A stretch of 64,000 nt of DNA from Heterobilharzia americana (GCA_944470555.2 OX104132.1:15447755-15511754), one strand, 5' to 3'. Positions 42,801 to 48,100 are shown, counted from the first letter of the stretch. Translations and numbers: made by a program. The notes: generated by a model not told the origin, from the sequence alone.

Positions 42801-45192
42801 TACCTGACGCCGATGTCTTCTCCACCTCTCTCGCTTTAACCATCCATCACTGATAGCAATCACTGAGAAGACCCTTGATCAATTTACGTTTAAATTGCTT
42901 TCGCCCGTCACTGTGGTCACAGCCTGCTGGAATCAGTCTTTTCAAACAAATCAGTCTGAATGACTGCGGAAATCCGGTGATGTCCGCCAATGTTAGGATG
43001 TAGGTTAACAACTGTCTTTATCACCATTTCTACAGCAGACTGAACATTACATTAAGTTTATTCAGGATGAACATGGCCACGCTTAGATAAAAGCTCCGCC
43101 ACCTCCTCCATAAGCGCGTACTTGACGTTCTCAAATTCCAGTCGGCCATGCACAGACCCCACTGCCGCCCGTTTTCTGTAATCATTAAGGCGTAGATGTA
43201 CACAAGCCCATAATAACGAGAGACCGGAGTCCAAACAAGTATTCCACCGATCCTCCTCAACCATGGTTTATATCATATGCTTCATCTGTATCCATCGTTG
43301 GTTTGATGTCGGCAGATGCCAAGTCAGTTTCTCCTTATGCCTAAAGTTAATGCTGGCCAGAAACAAGTGACCGATAAAATAAAACTGCAACAGAGGACCA
43401 CCGTTGTCGGTTCGTTGGCATGGAATTTTGTAGATACCTCAAAGATGCCTCTACGACTGGCTTCTCTACTCCAGCGTTAGTCACCTGCCATTATGACTAT
43501 ATCTGAACGTTTTGCTCTCTGTAGCAAAACTGGCAGCTCATGGAATTCATCCGATCTGCAGCTGGTGGATGTGTAGGCGAAGGTTATGGAAAGGCATCAG
43601 TTAGTCTCACGATCCTTTTCAGTTTTTACAGCTCCATTAAGTTGAACAACCCACTCGCAGCTGTTGACTGGTATCCAAGGGAGAAATGCACTCTTAACCC
43701 TACAACTGCATACGTGTCGCGGAGAGACCACTTATCCATGACTAGAGATCAGTTTTGGTGAGCGATACTTGCTGTCCAATTTGACAGAGGTTGGACATTG
43801 AAAGCTATTGCATGAAATGGATGGCAGGGTTTTAGGAGACTAGGAATGAGGTTTCGACGGCTTTGGTCTTTGGGAGAGGAATTTCGTAAGAGGCTTAATA
43901 TTAGTATCAGTAGGTGAAGGCAAGGGAAAAGAGGGGCTTGAGTGTTTCATTTGGTCGTACATATCACTGAAACAATGCGGGCAATTGACGCTTTCCAGCT
44001 CTACATACCATGGAAGGCTATTTCTTTTAACGGCACCTGAAAGAGTAGATTTGTGATCCTATAGCCCATGAGACATCTGTTTCAGGCCTATCACACACAG
44101 CTTTCTCAGGATTGTACAAGATTTCAAAATTTAACGGTGGATATAGAAAACCCATAACGCTAGCACCCAAAGACCATGGATTAGGGAGGTATGCTATTTT
44201 GGGAGTCGACTGTTTCTTTTCCCCCCTCCCATAGGAAAGGTAGCATCGGTGTGGCAATCCTGGTCACCAGAAAGAAACACCCTACTGCTGTTACACTCCA
44301 CCCCGCTAGCGGTATGACTTCGCCCACGGACCCCCATTATAGTGTAGCAATTCATAACAACGGTAACTTTATCGTCTTACCACTATCCAACAGACCTTCC
44401 TGGTATGGTAGAACCTCAGAGGGACAAGGGCTAAAACCAAGGCAGCTCGTTTGGTCAGCGACATGCAAGCCCGACCACCACGTTAAGGTAGCAGCTATCA
44501 GTCAGGCCCTTCCTCCAGATTATTAAGCCAAATTTACTGACAAAGCATCTCCACGTAAGCCTAACTACGTACAAAAATAGTATCCAAGTTGTCACCAGAG
44601 CAAAATCAACGTAAGGACGACGATAAGATCTTGTGATAGATTTCAATTCCATAAGTTTATTTCATACAGCACAAAGTAGTATAGTATTACTAAATGGATA
44701 AGTAATACACACTGCCAGTGGCCAGATCGTCTTAAGGCCACGACCAGATTGTAATCAATACACTACCCAGAAAACAACAACGTATCACTGTGTGGCATGT
44801 CAAGTGAGTTCATTATGAATGGAATTATAATACCAACCGGTGACCGAACTGCTTACTCTCTAAATTAATGAGCATTAGTTTGCGGCCATTTCCTACTTTA
44901 CTTTGTTGATGCTTGATATCAGAGCATTCGCTATAAAGTCATATAGCTCTACTGATAACAGATTTCATAGCAATACTACTATATATAGATATATTGCTAC
45001 TTAATTCTACCAAGTTTCACCAGACATATATACAGTCGTTGTGACAGTAAGATAATACGATTCGTGCTGGTCGATCAAACATTAAATGACATTCCTTATC
45101 ATCAAGAAACCCGAACTTACAACATGATTGTGCTCATCGGCCAAAATACTTGCCAACAAGGTTAACACGAACACAGCCCGCCTCATCCACAT
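5608..45192 (-). CDS. TM9SF3: TM9SF3-type nonaspanin, complete 11-exon gene
   Basis: Multi-pass membrane protein of the transmembrane 9 superfamily, known from Golgi and endosomal membranes and from membrane-protein sorting. Exons: 45121-45192, 36620-36815, 36301-36581, 30100-30177, 24266-24397, 16990-17251, 13311-13648, 12321-12467, 9647-9730, 9314-9390, 5608-5675. Predicted length is 578 residues, against about 589 for human TM9SF3. Residues 1-18 are a signal peptide ending ..ASILA. A luminal domain follows, with [15 protein letters not shown] and [13 protein letters not shown]. The first internal membrane segment starts at [12 protein letters not shown] (about residue 210), and the C-terminal half is strongly hydrophobic. 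The protein ends in K-V-D, fitting the KxD/E COPI-type Golgi retention signal of the family. Every junction is GT-AG and in phase. Assignment to the TM9SF3 branch rests on remembered similarity. Exon 7 contains two apparent 1-nt losses, so the gene is either miscalled there or damaged. Confidence 0.95.
5900..6785 (+). mobile_element. decayed RTE LINE 3' part, subfamily 2
   Basis: Aligns by eye to the C-terminal reverse-transcriptase region of the near-intact RTE at 33480-34224: GAATGTGTCAACCACTTCAC, the CTTACTTAGGGAGT segment and the CGTAGCATTG segment. Many stops and gaps. Its 3' tail differs from that copy and ends near ACTTGAGCCGATGCACT, shared with 25030-25910 and 37275-37960. It lies in TM9SF3 intron 10, antisense to the gene. 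Confidence 0.75.
7712..8200 (+). mobile_element. RTE LINE 5' fragment
   Basis: Collinear with 30520-30960 of the near-intact RTE: ATATCATAATGAC.., CAGTAAGGTGTT.., GGGTTAGAAAAAG.., TGACAGGCATTAAGCAGA. It lacks the extreme 5' bases and all of the reverse transcriptase. Right boundary uncertain. Confidence 0.65.
8300..8475 (+). repeat. SINE family A, plus orientation
   Basis: Starts with a tRNA-like head, AGCTGTAGCTCAGTGGTTTG, with a B-box-like GTTCACGAGTTTGAGCC. It is followed by the family body with CAGATAGAACA and CACACAGTAGGCAT. Confidence 0.6.
8485..8610 (+). repeat. SINE family B (tRNA-derived head plus TCATCACCCAGTA tail)
   Basis: The head GGACCTCGTAGCTCAGTTGG leads to a B box GGTTCGAATCC and a body ending in ATCATCACCCAGTA. 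The same head and tail recur inverted at 11245-11400. D-arm and T-arm pair well but the anticodon arm does not, so this is a SINE head rather than a working tRNA gene. Confidence 0.7.
9314..9390 (-). CDS. TM9SF3: TM9SF3 exon 10
   Basis: Encodes [20 protein letters not shown] then MGVLCG, matching the helix M-Y-G-L-F-Q-T-S-F-Y-F-G-Y of the family. Acceptor TTCCAG, donor GTAAGT, exit phase 1. Confidence 0.94.
9549..9628. repeat. (AC)40 microsatellite
   Basis: Forty perfect AC units. On the TM9SF3 strand this is a GU tract in the 256-nt intron 9, 13 nt after the GTAAGC donor. Confidence 0.98.
9647..9730 (-). CDS. TM9SF3: TM9SF3 exon 9
   Basis: Encodes [20 protein letters not shown] then YYYFFKTK, the penultimate membrane helices. 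Donor GTAAGC lies only 13 nt from an 80-nt GT repeat (read on the gene strand). Acceptor ATATAG. Confidence 0.94.
9895..9958. repeat. (ATA)n microsatellite
   Basis: About 21 uninterrupted AAT-type units in TM9SF3 intron 8. Confidence 0.97.
10136..10651 (-). other. unrecognised 171-codon open frame in intron 8
   Basis: The longest frame in intron 8, starting [20 protein letters not shown]. No motif is recognised, and its 5' end abuts a SINE D copy. It lies within an intron on the same strand as TM9SF3. Most likely part of an unidentified repeat or a chance frame. Confidence 0.2.
10655..10985 (-). repeat. SINE family D (carries decayed hammerhead)
   Basis: The reverse complement matches copies at 18125-18290 and 26925-27120: tRNA-like head, GACGAAACAG core remnant, and GGTTTTCAATGTTCCTCCAA body. 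The hammerhead CUGANGA box is altered. A second truncated tail in the same orientation follows at 10985-11065. Confidence 0.65.
11245..11400 (-). repeat. SINE family B
   Basis: The reverse complement has the head TTAGCTCAGTTGGTAGAGCA, B box GGTTCGAGTCC, and a tail with ATCATCACCCAGTA. Partner of 8485-8610. Further tail-like sequence, ACTGGGTGATGATGA, appears at 11525-11545. Confidence 0.7.
11930..12120 (-). repeat. degenerate SINE A-like sequence
   Basis: Retains CACCCATTGTGTGAATG and a CTACTTGGTGGGTCAAACT stretch resembling family A. The head is largely lost. Confidence 0.35.
12321..12467 (-). CDS. TM9SF3: TM9SF3 exon 8
   Basis: Encodes [20 protein letters not shown] and, near its end, [12 protein letters not shown], strongly conserved in TM9SF3. 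Acceptor TATAG and donor GTAAGT, with phase 2 on both sides. Confidence 0.95.
12545..12880 (-). mobile_element. LINE C-terminal fragment (RTE-like)
   Basis: The minus-strand translation includes a [24 protein letters not shown] motif, characteristic of the C-terminus of RTE-related reverse transcriptases. It is collinear with 18300-18690. An AT-rich tail adjoins at 12530. It lies in TM9SF3 intron 7. Confidence 0.65.
13311..13648 (-). CDS. TM9SF3: TM9SF3 exon 7, two single-base gaps
   Basis: Starts [20 protein letters not shown] and reads openly through [14 protein letters not shown] near 13450. The expected continuation [20 protein letters not shown] lies in another frame, because one base is absent from a short A run on the plus strand near 13445. 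A second base is missing near 13331-13333, just before the expected G-S-I-F-I-E. With both bases counted, the exon would be 340 nt and would fit the phase-1 entry and phase-2 exit exactly. Both gaps fall in homopolymers, which suggests consensus error rather than decay, though true mutation is not excluded. Confidence 0.88.
13649..14380. other. intron 6 sequence, nothing recognised
   Basis: No repeat partner in the window and no coding resemblance. Confidence 0.5.
14385..15200 (-). mobile_element. decayed RTE LINE, subfamily 3, C-terminal RT
   Basis: Two minus-strand frames. At 14894-15256: [15 protein letters not shown].. and [13 protein letters not shown]... At 14382-14825: [20 protein letters not shown] and [20 protein letters not shown]. 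The same domain order as the near-intact RTE, but clearly divergent from it. A gap at about 14826-14893 breaks the frame. The N-terminal RT and the endonuclease are missing. Confidence 0.75.
15260..16380. other. intron 6 sequence, nothing recognised
   Basis: A 109-codon plus-strand frame at 16010-16339 and an 82-codon minus-strand frame at 15515-15763 show no known motif. Confidence 0.45.
16385..16545 (-). repeat. SINE family A
   Basis: GATGAGCCCCACTTTGGTGT.., CACTACCTAGTTGCC, TCAGTAGGTAGAGCGG, and a terminal AACCACAACTCC corresponding to the minus-strand tRNA-like head. Confidence 0.65.
16990..17251 (-). CDS. TM9SF3: TM9SF3 exon 6
   Basis: Starts [19 protein letters not shown] and contains [20 protein letters not shown] and GGSLYARMS. 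Phase 0 entry, phase 1 exit at donor GTAAGT. Covers two or three membrane segments of the nine-helix core. No stop codon or gap. Confidence 0.95.
17485..17630 (-). repeat. SINE family A
   Basis: The reverse complement begins GAGCTGTGGCTCAGTGGTTT and carries GGGTCGCGGGTTCCAGCC, a good A box and B box pair. The body matches 4245-4400. Confidence 0.7.
17840..17990 (-). repeat. SINE family D, truncated tail
   Basis: GGTATTCATTATGGACTGAC and GGAGGAACATTGGAAACC match the reverse complement of the D body. Head degenerate. Confidence 0.55.
18125..18290 (+). repeat. SINE family D with hammerhead core
   Basis: tRNA-like head with CAGTAGCTCAATGGTAACGT. The hammerhead-like core has CTGAAGA at 18213-18219, a short stem GTC/GAC, and GAAA at 18235-18238. 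Stem III is A38-T45 and C39-G44 (18238-18245), followed by GTC. Stem I is poorly paired in this copy. The SINE tail resumes at about 18680-18740, interrupted by a LINE fragment. Confidence 0.65.
18295..18680 (-). mobile_element. LINE C-terminal fragment nested in SINE D
   Basis: Collinear with 12545-12880 (CTCACACGATCTCCTCCATG.., CTCGAGTGCGTGGCC.., CTTTCTTCTGCAT..). Its minus-strand 3' tail is the ATT repeat at 18293-18315. The flanking SINE sequences CAGTCCAT and CAGTTCAT look like an imperfect 8-bp target duplication. Confidence 0.65.
18940..19000 (-). repeat. SINE C fragment with decayed hammerhead
   Basis: The reverse complement has CTGACGA, a perfect GTCCC/GGGAC stem II and GAAA, followed by the GCATC/CTGGATTC region. 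The 5' strand of stem I is replaced by a TACTAC run, so self-cleavage is unlikely. Confidence 0.65.
19365..20235 (+). mobile_element. Penelope-like element: RT C-terminus and GIY-YIG region
   Basis: RT end at 19380-19813, with [30 protein letters not shown] and [20 protein letters not shown], all typical of Penelope-like reverse transcriptase. 19870-20109 follows with [20 protein letters not shown] and [20 protein letters not shown], the GIY-YIG endonuclease region (the nearby Y-x-G-K-S-N-R supplies part of the motif). A stop near 19810 and a frame change separate the domains. The RT N-terminus is absent. Cercyon-like elements in schistosomes are the closest remembered family. Confidence 0.8.
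20375..20545. repeat. imperfect palindrome between Penelope-like pieces
   Basis: The left arm (GAAATGTATAGCGCTAATAC, ATCACATG, TTTCAGATAAT) reappears inverted in the right arm (ATTATCTGAAAAATGTGATG, TATTTGCGCCATACATTTC). The arms are separated by about 40 nt. A third partial copy lies at 22260-22305. Confidence 0.8.
20560..20950 (-). mobile_element. Penelope-like 3' fragment, inverted
   Basis: The minus strand encodes [20 protein letters not shown] and [20 protein letters not shown], the end of the GIY-YIG region plus the 3' terminus. Nearly identical in reverse to 21440-21722. Confidence 0.8.
21440..21722 (+). mobile_element. Penelope-like 3' fragment
   Basis: Encodes [20 protein letters not shown] and [20 protein letters not shown]. 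Inverted partner of 20560-20820, with the same 3' end (TTTTCATATAAAATG). It directly abuts a truncated hammerhead sequence at 21727. Confidence 0.8.
21723..21930 (-). repeat. SINE C, hammerhead truncated
   Basis: On the minus strand: head, GGTGCAGGTACATC.., CTGACGA (21747-21753 on plus), stem II TTCC/GGA(C), then GAGA instead of GAAA. The sequence stops where stem III should begin and Penelope-like sequence follows. Confidence 0.65.
21945..22265 (+). repeat. SINE C, full length but mutated hammerhead
   Basis: tRNA-like head with a GAGTCCCAGTGGG B-box region, CTGAAGA at 22046-22052, stem II GTCC/GGAC, and GCAA at 22067-22070 in place of GAAA. The tail, ACCAAGTAAATCATCATAAT.., is shared with 34905-35030. 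Confidence 0.7.
22885..23230 (-). repeat. unclassified element, possibly a solo LTR
   Basis: Compositionally distinct, GC-richer block between TGATATTG and GAGTACA, with an uninterrupted minus-strand frame of 137 codons across it. It has the look of a solo LTR, but no second copy exists in the window and no target duplication is evident. Confidence 0.3.
23640..23995 (-). repeat. SINE family D with decayed hammerhead
   Basis: The reverse complement has stem I strand GCACTG, CTGAAGA and GTCCCATACTAGGA, then AAAAC where CGAAAC is expected. Body and tail match family D. Confidence 0.7.
24000..24130 (+). repeat. SINE D tail, inverted to the preceding copy
   Basis: CAGCTGTTCAATGATCC, CAGCTGATGTCAGTTCACG and GATGAATACCAACCTG read in plus orientation, giving an inverted pair with 23640-23760. 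Confidence 0.65.
24266..24397 (-). CDS. TM9SF3: TM9SF3 exon 5 (first internal membrane segment)
   Basis: 44 codons, phase 0 on both sides. Starts [20 protein letters not shown] and ends [19 protein letters not shown]. This is the conserved first helix followed by the basic cytosolic loop of TM9 proteins. Acceptor TTACAG, donor GTAAGT. Confidence 0.95.
24838..24893. repeat. (TA)28 microsatellite
   Basis: Uninterrupted TA units in TM9SF3 intron 4. Confidence 0.97.
25030..25910 (+). mobile_element. decayed RTE LINE 3' part, subfamily 2
   Basis: GAATGTGTCGACCACTTCAC.., CGAAATTTCAGCTCGGATAC.. and ..GCAATGCTGAGATCAGGCGG align with the C-terminal RT of the near-intact RTE. The 3' end ACTTGAACCGATGCACTTAT is shared with 5900-6785 and 37275-37960. 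Multiple stops. Confidence 0.75.
26925..27120 (+). repeat. SINE family D
   Basis: Clear tRNA-like head, CAGTGGCTGAATGGTTAACG, with B box GAGTTCGACCCC. The hammerhead keeps GGACGAAAC and CTGTCCAGTGC, but three bases of CUGANGA are deleted (CTGAGTCC). The tail ends in an AAATTAAAAATCCCCA-like stretch. Confidence 0.75.
27161..28595 (-). mobile_element. young 5'-truncated RTE LINE with 11-bp target duplication
   Basis: A minus-strand frame at 27372-28622 carries the RT from [20 protein letters not shown] through Y-A-D-D (28185-28196) to the C-terminus ([20 protein letters not shown]), without stops. It is almost identical to 32990-34421. The 3' end carries a GAT repeat tail. Direct repeats GTGTTTCTTGT at 27150-27160 and 28596-28606 flank it exactly, marking target-primed insertion. 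It lies in TM9SF3 intron 4, in the same orientation as the gene. Confidence 0.92.
28607..30099. other. intron 4 sequence; one SINE A-like remnant
   Basis: No gene recognised. 29370-29500 faintly resembles SINE A (TTTGTGTGAAG.., CCGGTTGCCCAGG, GTAGGCAGAGCG). Confidence 0.45.
30100..30177 (-). CDS. TM9SF3: TM9SF3 exon 4 (78 nt)
   Basis: Encodes [20 protein letters not shown] then EFFGHK: exactly 26 codons in phase 0 between acceptor AAATAG and donor GTAAGA. It matches the F-x-D-R-F-D-K-Y-L-D segment just before the first internal membrane helix. Because it is symmetric in phase, skipping it would leave the frame open. It lies between inverted RTE copies at 27161-28595 and 30481-34421. Confidence 0.93.
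30481..30550 (+). ncRNA. candidate HDV-like self-cleaving ribozyme at RTE 5' end
   Basis: P1: GACCGAC (30481-30487) with GTCGGGC (30513-30519), 6 of 7 pairs. P3: TACC (30498-30501) with GGTG (30509-30512). L3: TTGACGT. J4/2-like CCAA (30537-30540). P2: ATAGCT (30490-30495) with AGCTAT (30543-30548). The nested order matches the HDV fold, and L3 is close to that of the CPEB3 ribozyme as remembered. P4 is weak. HDV-like ribozymes at LINE 5' ends are known from other families, but this assignment is inference. Confidence 0.5.
30696..32351 (+). CDS. RTE endonuclease domain (first part of the ORF)
   Basis: 551 codons. The first 170 or so residues are low-complexity and poorly conserved. The endonuclease starts near residue 175 with [20 protein letters not shown]. 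Catalytic-type positions visible are N in A-F-N-V-R (about 183), E in V-C-E-T-R (about 212), D and N in G-D-L-N-A (about 339), and D and H in S-D-H-A-L-V (about 435). It nicks target DNA to prime reverse transcription. It ends early because one A appears lost near 32349; the reading continues in the next frame into the RT. Similar proteins are often misnamed craniofacial development protein 2. The start at 30696 is the first in-frame Met and is unproven. Confidence 0.85.
   Translation: MGCDSSKVFPLDDQQCHADAAFSVEGGLEKVGPKNNTLHHTPRSARRVGSLVVSFRPSGPKNTKVQNNHTQKAGCDRPQADVRWALRSHKSLSGTLRRNSLPRCGQPGSVNRPHNSVSTQVSSDCYPPPPSLPSNLPSRLLINDAASSSISPTSAAFDNDLSPQNSIPGLLKPRSKLHIGAFNVRTLRQIGQQASLAKTLATRAMDVCCVCETRIQDPSVVIHLTSPDQSGESAKFTLRVSGDSIASSRGLAGVGIALSTRAENSLLDWIPVDSRLCAMRLNGTVRTKRNSETRRCLFVISAYAPTDCSSDEVKDEFYHKLSNLLSKAKRSDVVVVAGDLNAQVGRLSEAERHLGGTFGIPAERTDNGDRLLQLCSDNRLFLASTNFRHKERHCLTWRPPSSTQRWTQIDHIAISHRWRGSVEDCRSFWSTCLDSDHALVRARICLRLNGRRKNLATKPLRVLLDNENTKAVFSEKLARQLSEQKTVTHPEEAWCHLQSTVKAALETVADSKIMAKKSQWISAASSKLMDARECIPAGSEYNEERAQLKNN
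32405..33619 (+). CDS. RTE reverse transcriptase, main part
   Basis: 404 codons from the first Met after the frame break; the true frame continues upstream without a start of its own. Conserved blocks: [69 protein letters not shown] (motif A), [20 protein letters not shown] (motif B), and Y-A-D-D at 33389-33400 (motif C). The frame ends after GSRINPVG because one T is missing near 33609 compared with the copy at 27161-28595. Confidence 0.92.
   Translation: MEKAAAIGNSRQLFRLIKETGGKWSTTVSEVIAEKDGSAIHSQGRRLGRWAEHFEEQFNWPPATIALPAIQSDPEWDIETGPPTLEEVEKAVGSLKRGRAAGPDGLPAEVYKNGGRVLLVRLTEVLASIWESNTIPSDWSKSLIIPVFKKGEKSSCDNHRGISLTNIVSKILSSIILRRLSGAREQQARENQAGFRPGRGCIDQIFTLRQVLEHRHAYRRPTIAVFLDLKAAFDSVDREVLWQCLSLKGVPSKYITLLKALYSNTCGHVRAYGELSRELYSSSGVRQGCPLSPFLFNFIIDILMEVSLSSPNYKDVDRITGEFSLDLEYADDIVLLGEDADKMQSLLNTLSGNLRMFGMRFSPPKCKFLLQDWSSAVPRLTIESEVVECVDHFTYLGSRINPVG
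33620..34224 (+). CDS. RTE reverse transcriptase, C-terminal part
   Basis: Continuation in the shifted frame, open from about 33613. Contains [56 protein letters not shown], and the terminal [20 protein letters not shown]. This thumb and C-terminal region is shared by all RTE copies in the window. A stop follows at 34222-34224. Confidence 0.9.
34770..35030 (-). repeat. SINE C, degenerate
   Basis: On the minus strand the head GTGGCTATCGTGCCTCAGTG resembles the head at 38050. 34905-35030 shares CAACCAAGTAAATTATTGTA.. and GGCATCCGCACAG with 22090-22180. The hammerhead segment is missing. Confidence 0.5.
35095..36260 (-). mobile_element. decayed RTE LINE RT region
   Basis: Minus-strand RT with [20 protein letters not shown] and [20 protein letters not shown] at 35640-35903, plus C-terminal remnants down to 35095. 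Numerous stops outside that frame. The segment 35370-36153 is almost identical to 39255-40050 although the flanks differ. It ends about 40 nt before exon 3 of TM9SF3. Confidence 0.8.
36301..36581 (-). CDS. TM9SF3: TM9SF3 exon 3 (luminal domain)
   Basis: Enters in phase 1 after acceptor CAACTAG and exits in phase 0 at donor GTAAGT. Encodes [20 protein letters not shown] and [16 protein letters not shown], both typical TM9SF3 luminal segments. The codons are intact throughout. Confidence 0.95.
36582..36619 (-). other. 38-nt intron 2 of TM9SF3
   Basis: Donor GTAGGT, a short pyrimidine-rich stretch and acceptor CTAG within 38 nt. Both flanking exons are securely identified. Very short introns near the 5' end of genes are a known schistosome feature. 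Confidence 0.9.
36620..36815 (-). CDS. TM9SF3: TM9SF3 exon 2 (luminal domain)
   Basis: Begins [20 protein letters not shown] after acceptor TTTTAG and ends in phase 1 at donor GTAGGT. It contains the family hallmark [13 protein letters not shown] and S-L-P-F-C. Only 38 nt separate it from exon 3. Confidence 0.95.
36816..37270. other. intron 1 sequence, nothing recognised
   Basis: AT-rich, with no repeat partner in the window. Confidence 0.5.
37275..37960 (+). mobile_element. decayed RTE LINE 3' part, subfamily 2
   Basis: GTGTAGCAGTCCGGTTTGGC.., TAGGTGTCTCCGTAGCATTG.. and GGTGGCTTGGACACCTG.. match the RT C-terminus. The 3' tail GAATTGAACCAATGTACTTA.. places it with 5900-6785 and 25030-25910. 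Confidence 0.7.
38045..38225 (+). repeat. SINE C (Sm-alpha-like) with intact hammerhead
   Basis: tRNA-like head (CTCGCACCCCAGTGGATAAC, then GGGGTTTGAGTCTAGG), followed directly by a hammerhead ribozyme and CACTGCAACTCACC. The arrangement matches the Sm-alpha ribozyme-carrying SINE described from schistosomes. Confidence 0.8.
38156..38200 (+). ncRNA. hammerhead ribozyme, complete core
   Basis: Stem I: ATCCAG (38156-38161) with CTGGAT (38195-38200), six pairs. CTGATGA at 38162-38168. Stem II: GTCCC (38169-38173) with GGGAT (38178-38182) closed by AAAT. GAAA at 38183-38186. Short stem III: A38186-T38193 and C38187-G38192. The cleavage triplet is GTC, with cleavage expected after C38194. All invariant core bases are present. 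Confidence 0.88.
38440..39250 (+). mobile_element. decayed RTE LINE RT fragment
   Basis: GTGTTTGAGCCTATGGTGAG, TCAAGTGGTGCTTGTCAAAA and later GACGAAATCTCTGCACGGAT follow the order of the near-intact RTE. It is full of stops. At 39250 it joins abruptly to RTE sequence of the opposite orientation. Confidence 0.7.
39251..41255 (-). mobile_element. decayed RTE LINE (endonuclease to RT)
   Basis: On the minus strand it runs from endonuclease remnants (41030-41235, matching the [10 protein letters not shown] and C-L-T-W-R region) to RT with [13 protein letters not shown] (39535-39798). The first 795 bp is almost the same as 35370-36153. Coding capacity is lost elsewhere. Confidence 0.75.
41265..41400 (-). 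repeat. SINE family A
   Basis: GAGCCACGCATTCCGTG.., CCACCTGGTTGTCC, CGGTAAGTGGAAGGGGATTT, and a terminal ATGAGCTATAGCCC, the inverted head. Confidence 0.6.
41401..44507 (-). mobile_element. old RTE LINE with original 5' end and internal deletion
   Basis: Reading from 44507 downward it reproduces the near-intact RTE: 5' ribozyme-like segment (44469-44507), leader (44030-44460), endonuclease (43030-43750), the start of RT (42400-42850) and the RT C-terminus (41490-42110). Most of the central RT is deleted at about 42110-42121. Its 5' boundary is the same base as in the copy at 30481, which supports that as the family's true 5' end. Confidence 0.75.
45121..45192 (-). CDS. TM9SF3: TM9SF3 exon 1 (start codon, signal peptide)
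   Basis: Encodes residues 1-24, [20 protein letters not shown] followed by HNHV, then donor GTAAGT. The basic N-terminus, hydrophobic core and A-x-A-like cleavage site are a textbook signal peptide. D-E-H-x-H after the cleavage site matches the mature N-terminus of TM9SF3. A second in-frame ATG two codons in could also be used. The exon is phase 0 and is followed by an 8.3-kb intron filled with decayed RTE copies. Confidence 0.88.
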
Positions 45193-48100
45193 GGCGCCAA
45201 TGATGTATCTGCTTACCCTTTAAATCGAACAAACAGTTTTGAGTTACAAAAGCTACTAGCGTTTCAGAATAGCTTTAAGGTTAATTCTACTCATGTATAT
45301 TTGTTGTGAGACTTACTGGGTATCCAGCATAGTAAAAGAATACCGGTATGAACAGAACTATTTTCATTCTTAGATTTGGACAACTAGGATTTTCATCTGA
45401 GAAACGTGCTGCTTCTTCCCTTTTTCATTTAGTACGGATAGTATCACTCTGATTAGCTCTCAAAGCGTCTCATCACTTTGCTAGCAAAATTTCTATGCTT
45501 TAAAATGTCTTCTGAGTTATTCTTTCACACACTATGGGAACCAGTAAGGTTTACTAAATGTTTTATCTCCCATTCGCCTTACCCATTTTGCGTTTCACTC
45601 CACTTTCCATGAAAAGACCAGTTTTGCCGCTTCCTCTCCCCTCAAATATCCATGTTCTTCAGGTGCATTTGGAGTGACTAACTCAGTAATGCGGATATCA
45701 CATTTTCTAGATTCAGGTCCGGTAAATTAGTTGACAAGTAAATGCCAGGCGGTATGGATCCTCATTCAGCTCTGAGTCCCCCCCCAGTCTGTTCTGTAAG
45801 GTTTCCGACCGAGTGAAAGCAGGAAACACATTTCCCATAACCTCGTTAATCAGGGTTAAGATCAGTATCAAATGGCTTGATGTACCCCACGTTTTTGAAT
45901 TTCCTTTGTAGTCCTTATGAGGCTCAGGTGGGAGTAGCTGATGAGAAAAACTCTCTTCTATGCACAGGAGTGGCCATAAACTCCCTTCACTCATAAAGTA
46001 GTACTGGCAGACAGAAAGACAGCAAATGTATGCTGATAGAGCACTCAACCACATCCCAAAGACGATCTCCTCGCATCTCGATTGTTAACCGTTTCTTCCT
46101 CATGATTTTCTCACGTTCATGAAGTCGTTTTCAAAGATACTCCACACAAACCACAGTAATTTCGCTCACCTATGGTTCCTATCTGAAAGGAAGCGACAGG
46201 CTATAACTAGGTGAATATTTCCGATACATTGATGCATGAGCACGCATAAATGTATGCTGGCACATTAACTGTGAACTCAGGCTTCACTACTGCTGGTCAC
46301 TAGGCTCCTCGAAGCATGCATGAAATATGACGGTTTACACACGCTTACAGGTGCTTTGATATTTTCCACACCTTTCTAGAAAGGCACTCGGCCAATCAGA
46401 ATCTCACACGTATAATCACGTGATTCCCGCGAACGGCCGGTATACCATGACTGGCTGTGCGAGGGAACTTCAGGCCTCTTTTAGGAATGCAGGGGATGCT
46501 GATTCACCCCGTTAAACCATGCTATCATTATACCCATCCATGGTTTTCTGTACTGCTGTCATCTATTCAATCAGTGCGATTAGTGATTGAGAGGGGTTCA
46601 TACGCCTGCAGCAACTTCATCTAACCAGTTACATTCTTCTACGGGCTCTAATTTTCGCCCATGGAAGGATTTAACTACAAGTCGATCACAACTGCTAAAT
46701 GACTTTTGGATATCACAATGTGCATGGTACATACTGCTCTATACATGTCCAACAATAAGTTTCGCAAAAAAACCTGTTCGTACTCAAAAGAGTACCAACA
46801 ACAGCTCATTCTCTTGGAATTTACTATTTCTGCTGTGCTTTCTACGGCTTTGCTAGCATTTTAATATTAGGCACCGAAACCCTCAATTTGCGCTATTAGT
46901 TGAAATAAGAACTCTAATTTTGGTAAGGGTGTCTCAAGGCAATGCTTAAAATATTTCTTAAAGCTATTCTTCACGTAGTCACATTTTCAGCAGAAAGATT
47001 TTAGAGACCTCAGTCTTCGAATGCACACCGGAGTAGGAATTTGGCTGAAATGTGAGCCTGCACTGGATAAGAAAACGTCGAGGAAGTGGACCGCATACTT
47101 CACATCCCAAGGACTTATGCTGAGCTCACTAGCCCTGGATGTGGCCTCAGCTACGAATATGCCTACACGTTTTCAACGGCTTGCCAGCAGTTTAATAACA
47201 TCACGCATGCTAAGAAGGTGGTGGTTACTTGGATTTGTAAAAGAAGTCACTGAAGACCCATATGATATGTCAGAAACCTGTGAACAAATGAAACGCTTGG
47301 GCCTTTAAGAACAAGATTGTCTATTATTTAAAGAGAGGCGGCTGTACATTACAATATATTCATAAGAGTAGACCTTTTCAGCCGTAATGGAGACAAACAT
47401 CGACATGAGCAATGATGTACTGTGAACACTGCGAGGGTACACTCACATGAATGAAGATCCAGTTTGACTCCGGTTATCGTCCAACAGGAAAGCAGAGTTA
47501 GATGCCTCACAAGTGATGTAATGGGCTATTCTTCTTCTAAAGCTTAGCACGGCTCCTAAAGCTGCAAAATGTGTGAATGGAGCCAACAGAAAGAACCAAG
47601 AACTTAGGGTGGTCACTTCTGCATCACTTCACTCCGCCTCGAACCTTTTCTAATTTTTTCGGAACAAGCCTAGTTTGCACACCCTCAACATATCCTTAAG
47701 CAGTGCATTAGGCCTTGGGGCATATTTTTCTGCACGGTTGTTTATAGTGTTTGCAAGGGTGAGTAAGGGAATGACTAAAGTCGCCATCACCGATGTTCTC
47801 GGCTTATCTGGCTGCGGTGGGGTTTTCCAGCCACTTTCCTGCCCAACCCCGAGGGGGTTATAAAGTACTGACAAAACCTGGAAAATTGCATGAAGAAAGG
47901 TGTCATCTCCCAGTGTGTTCATTTCTGACTGAACTAAACAAGCTCATTTTTAATCATCGATTTATGTATTTTTTCATTTTCACCGGTCCCTCAAAGTCCA
48001 CCTCACAAGTGAAATGCACAAAGAATGATGTTTGCTTTCGTTTGTCAGTTTAACTGCTGAAATTCCGGCCTGTGTGCGATCCACGACGAACATCTGTCTC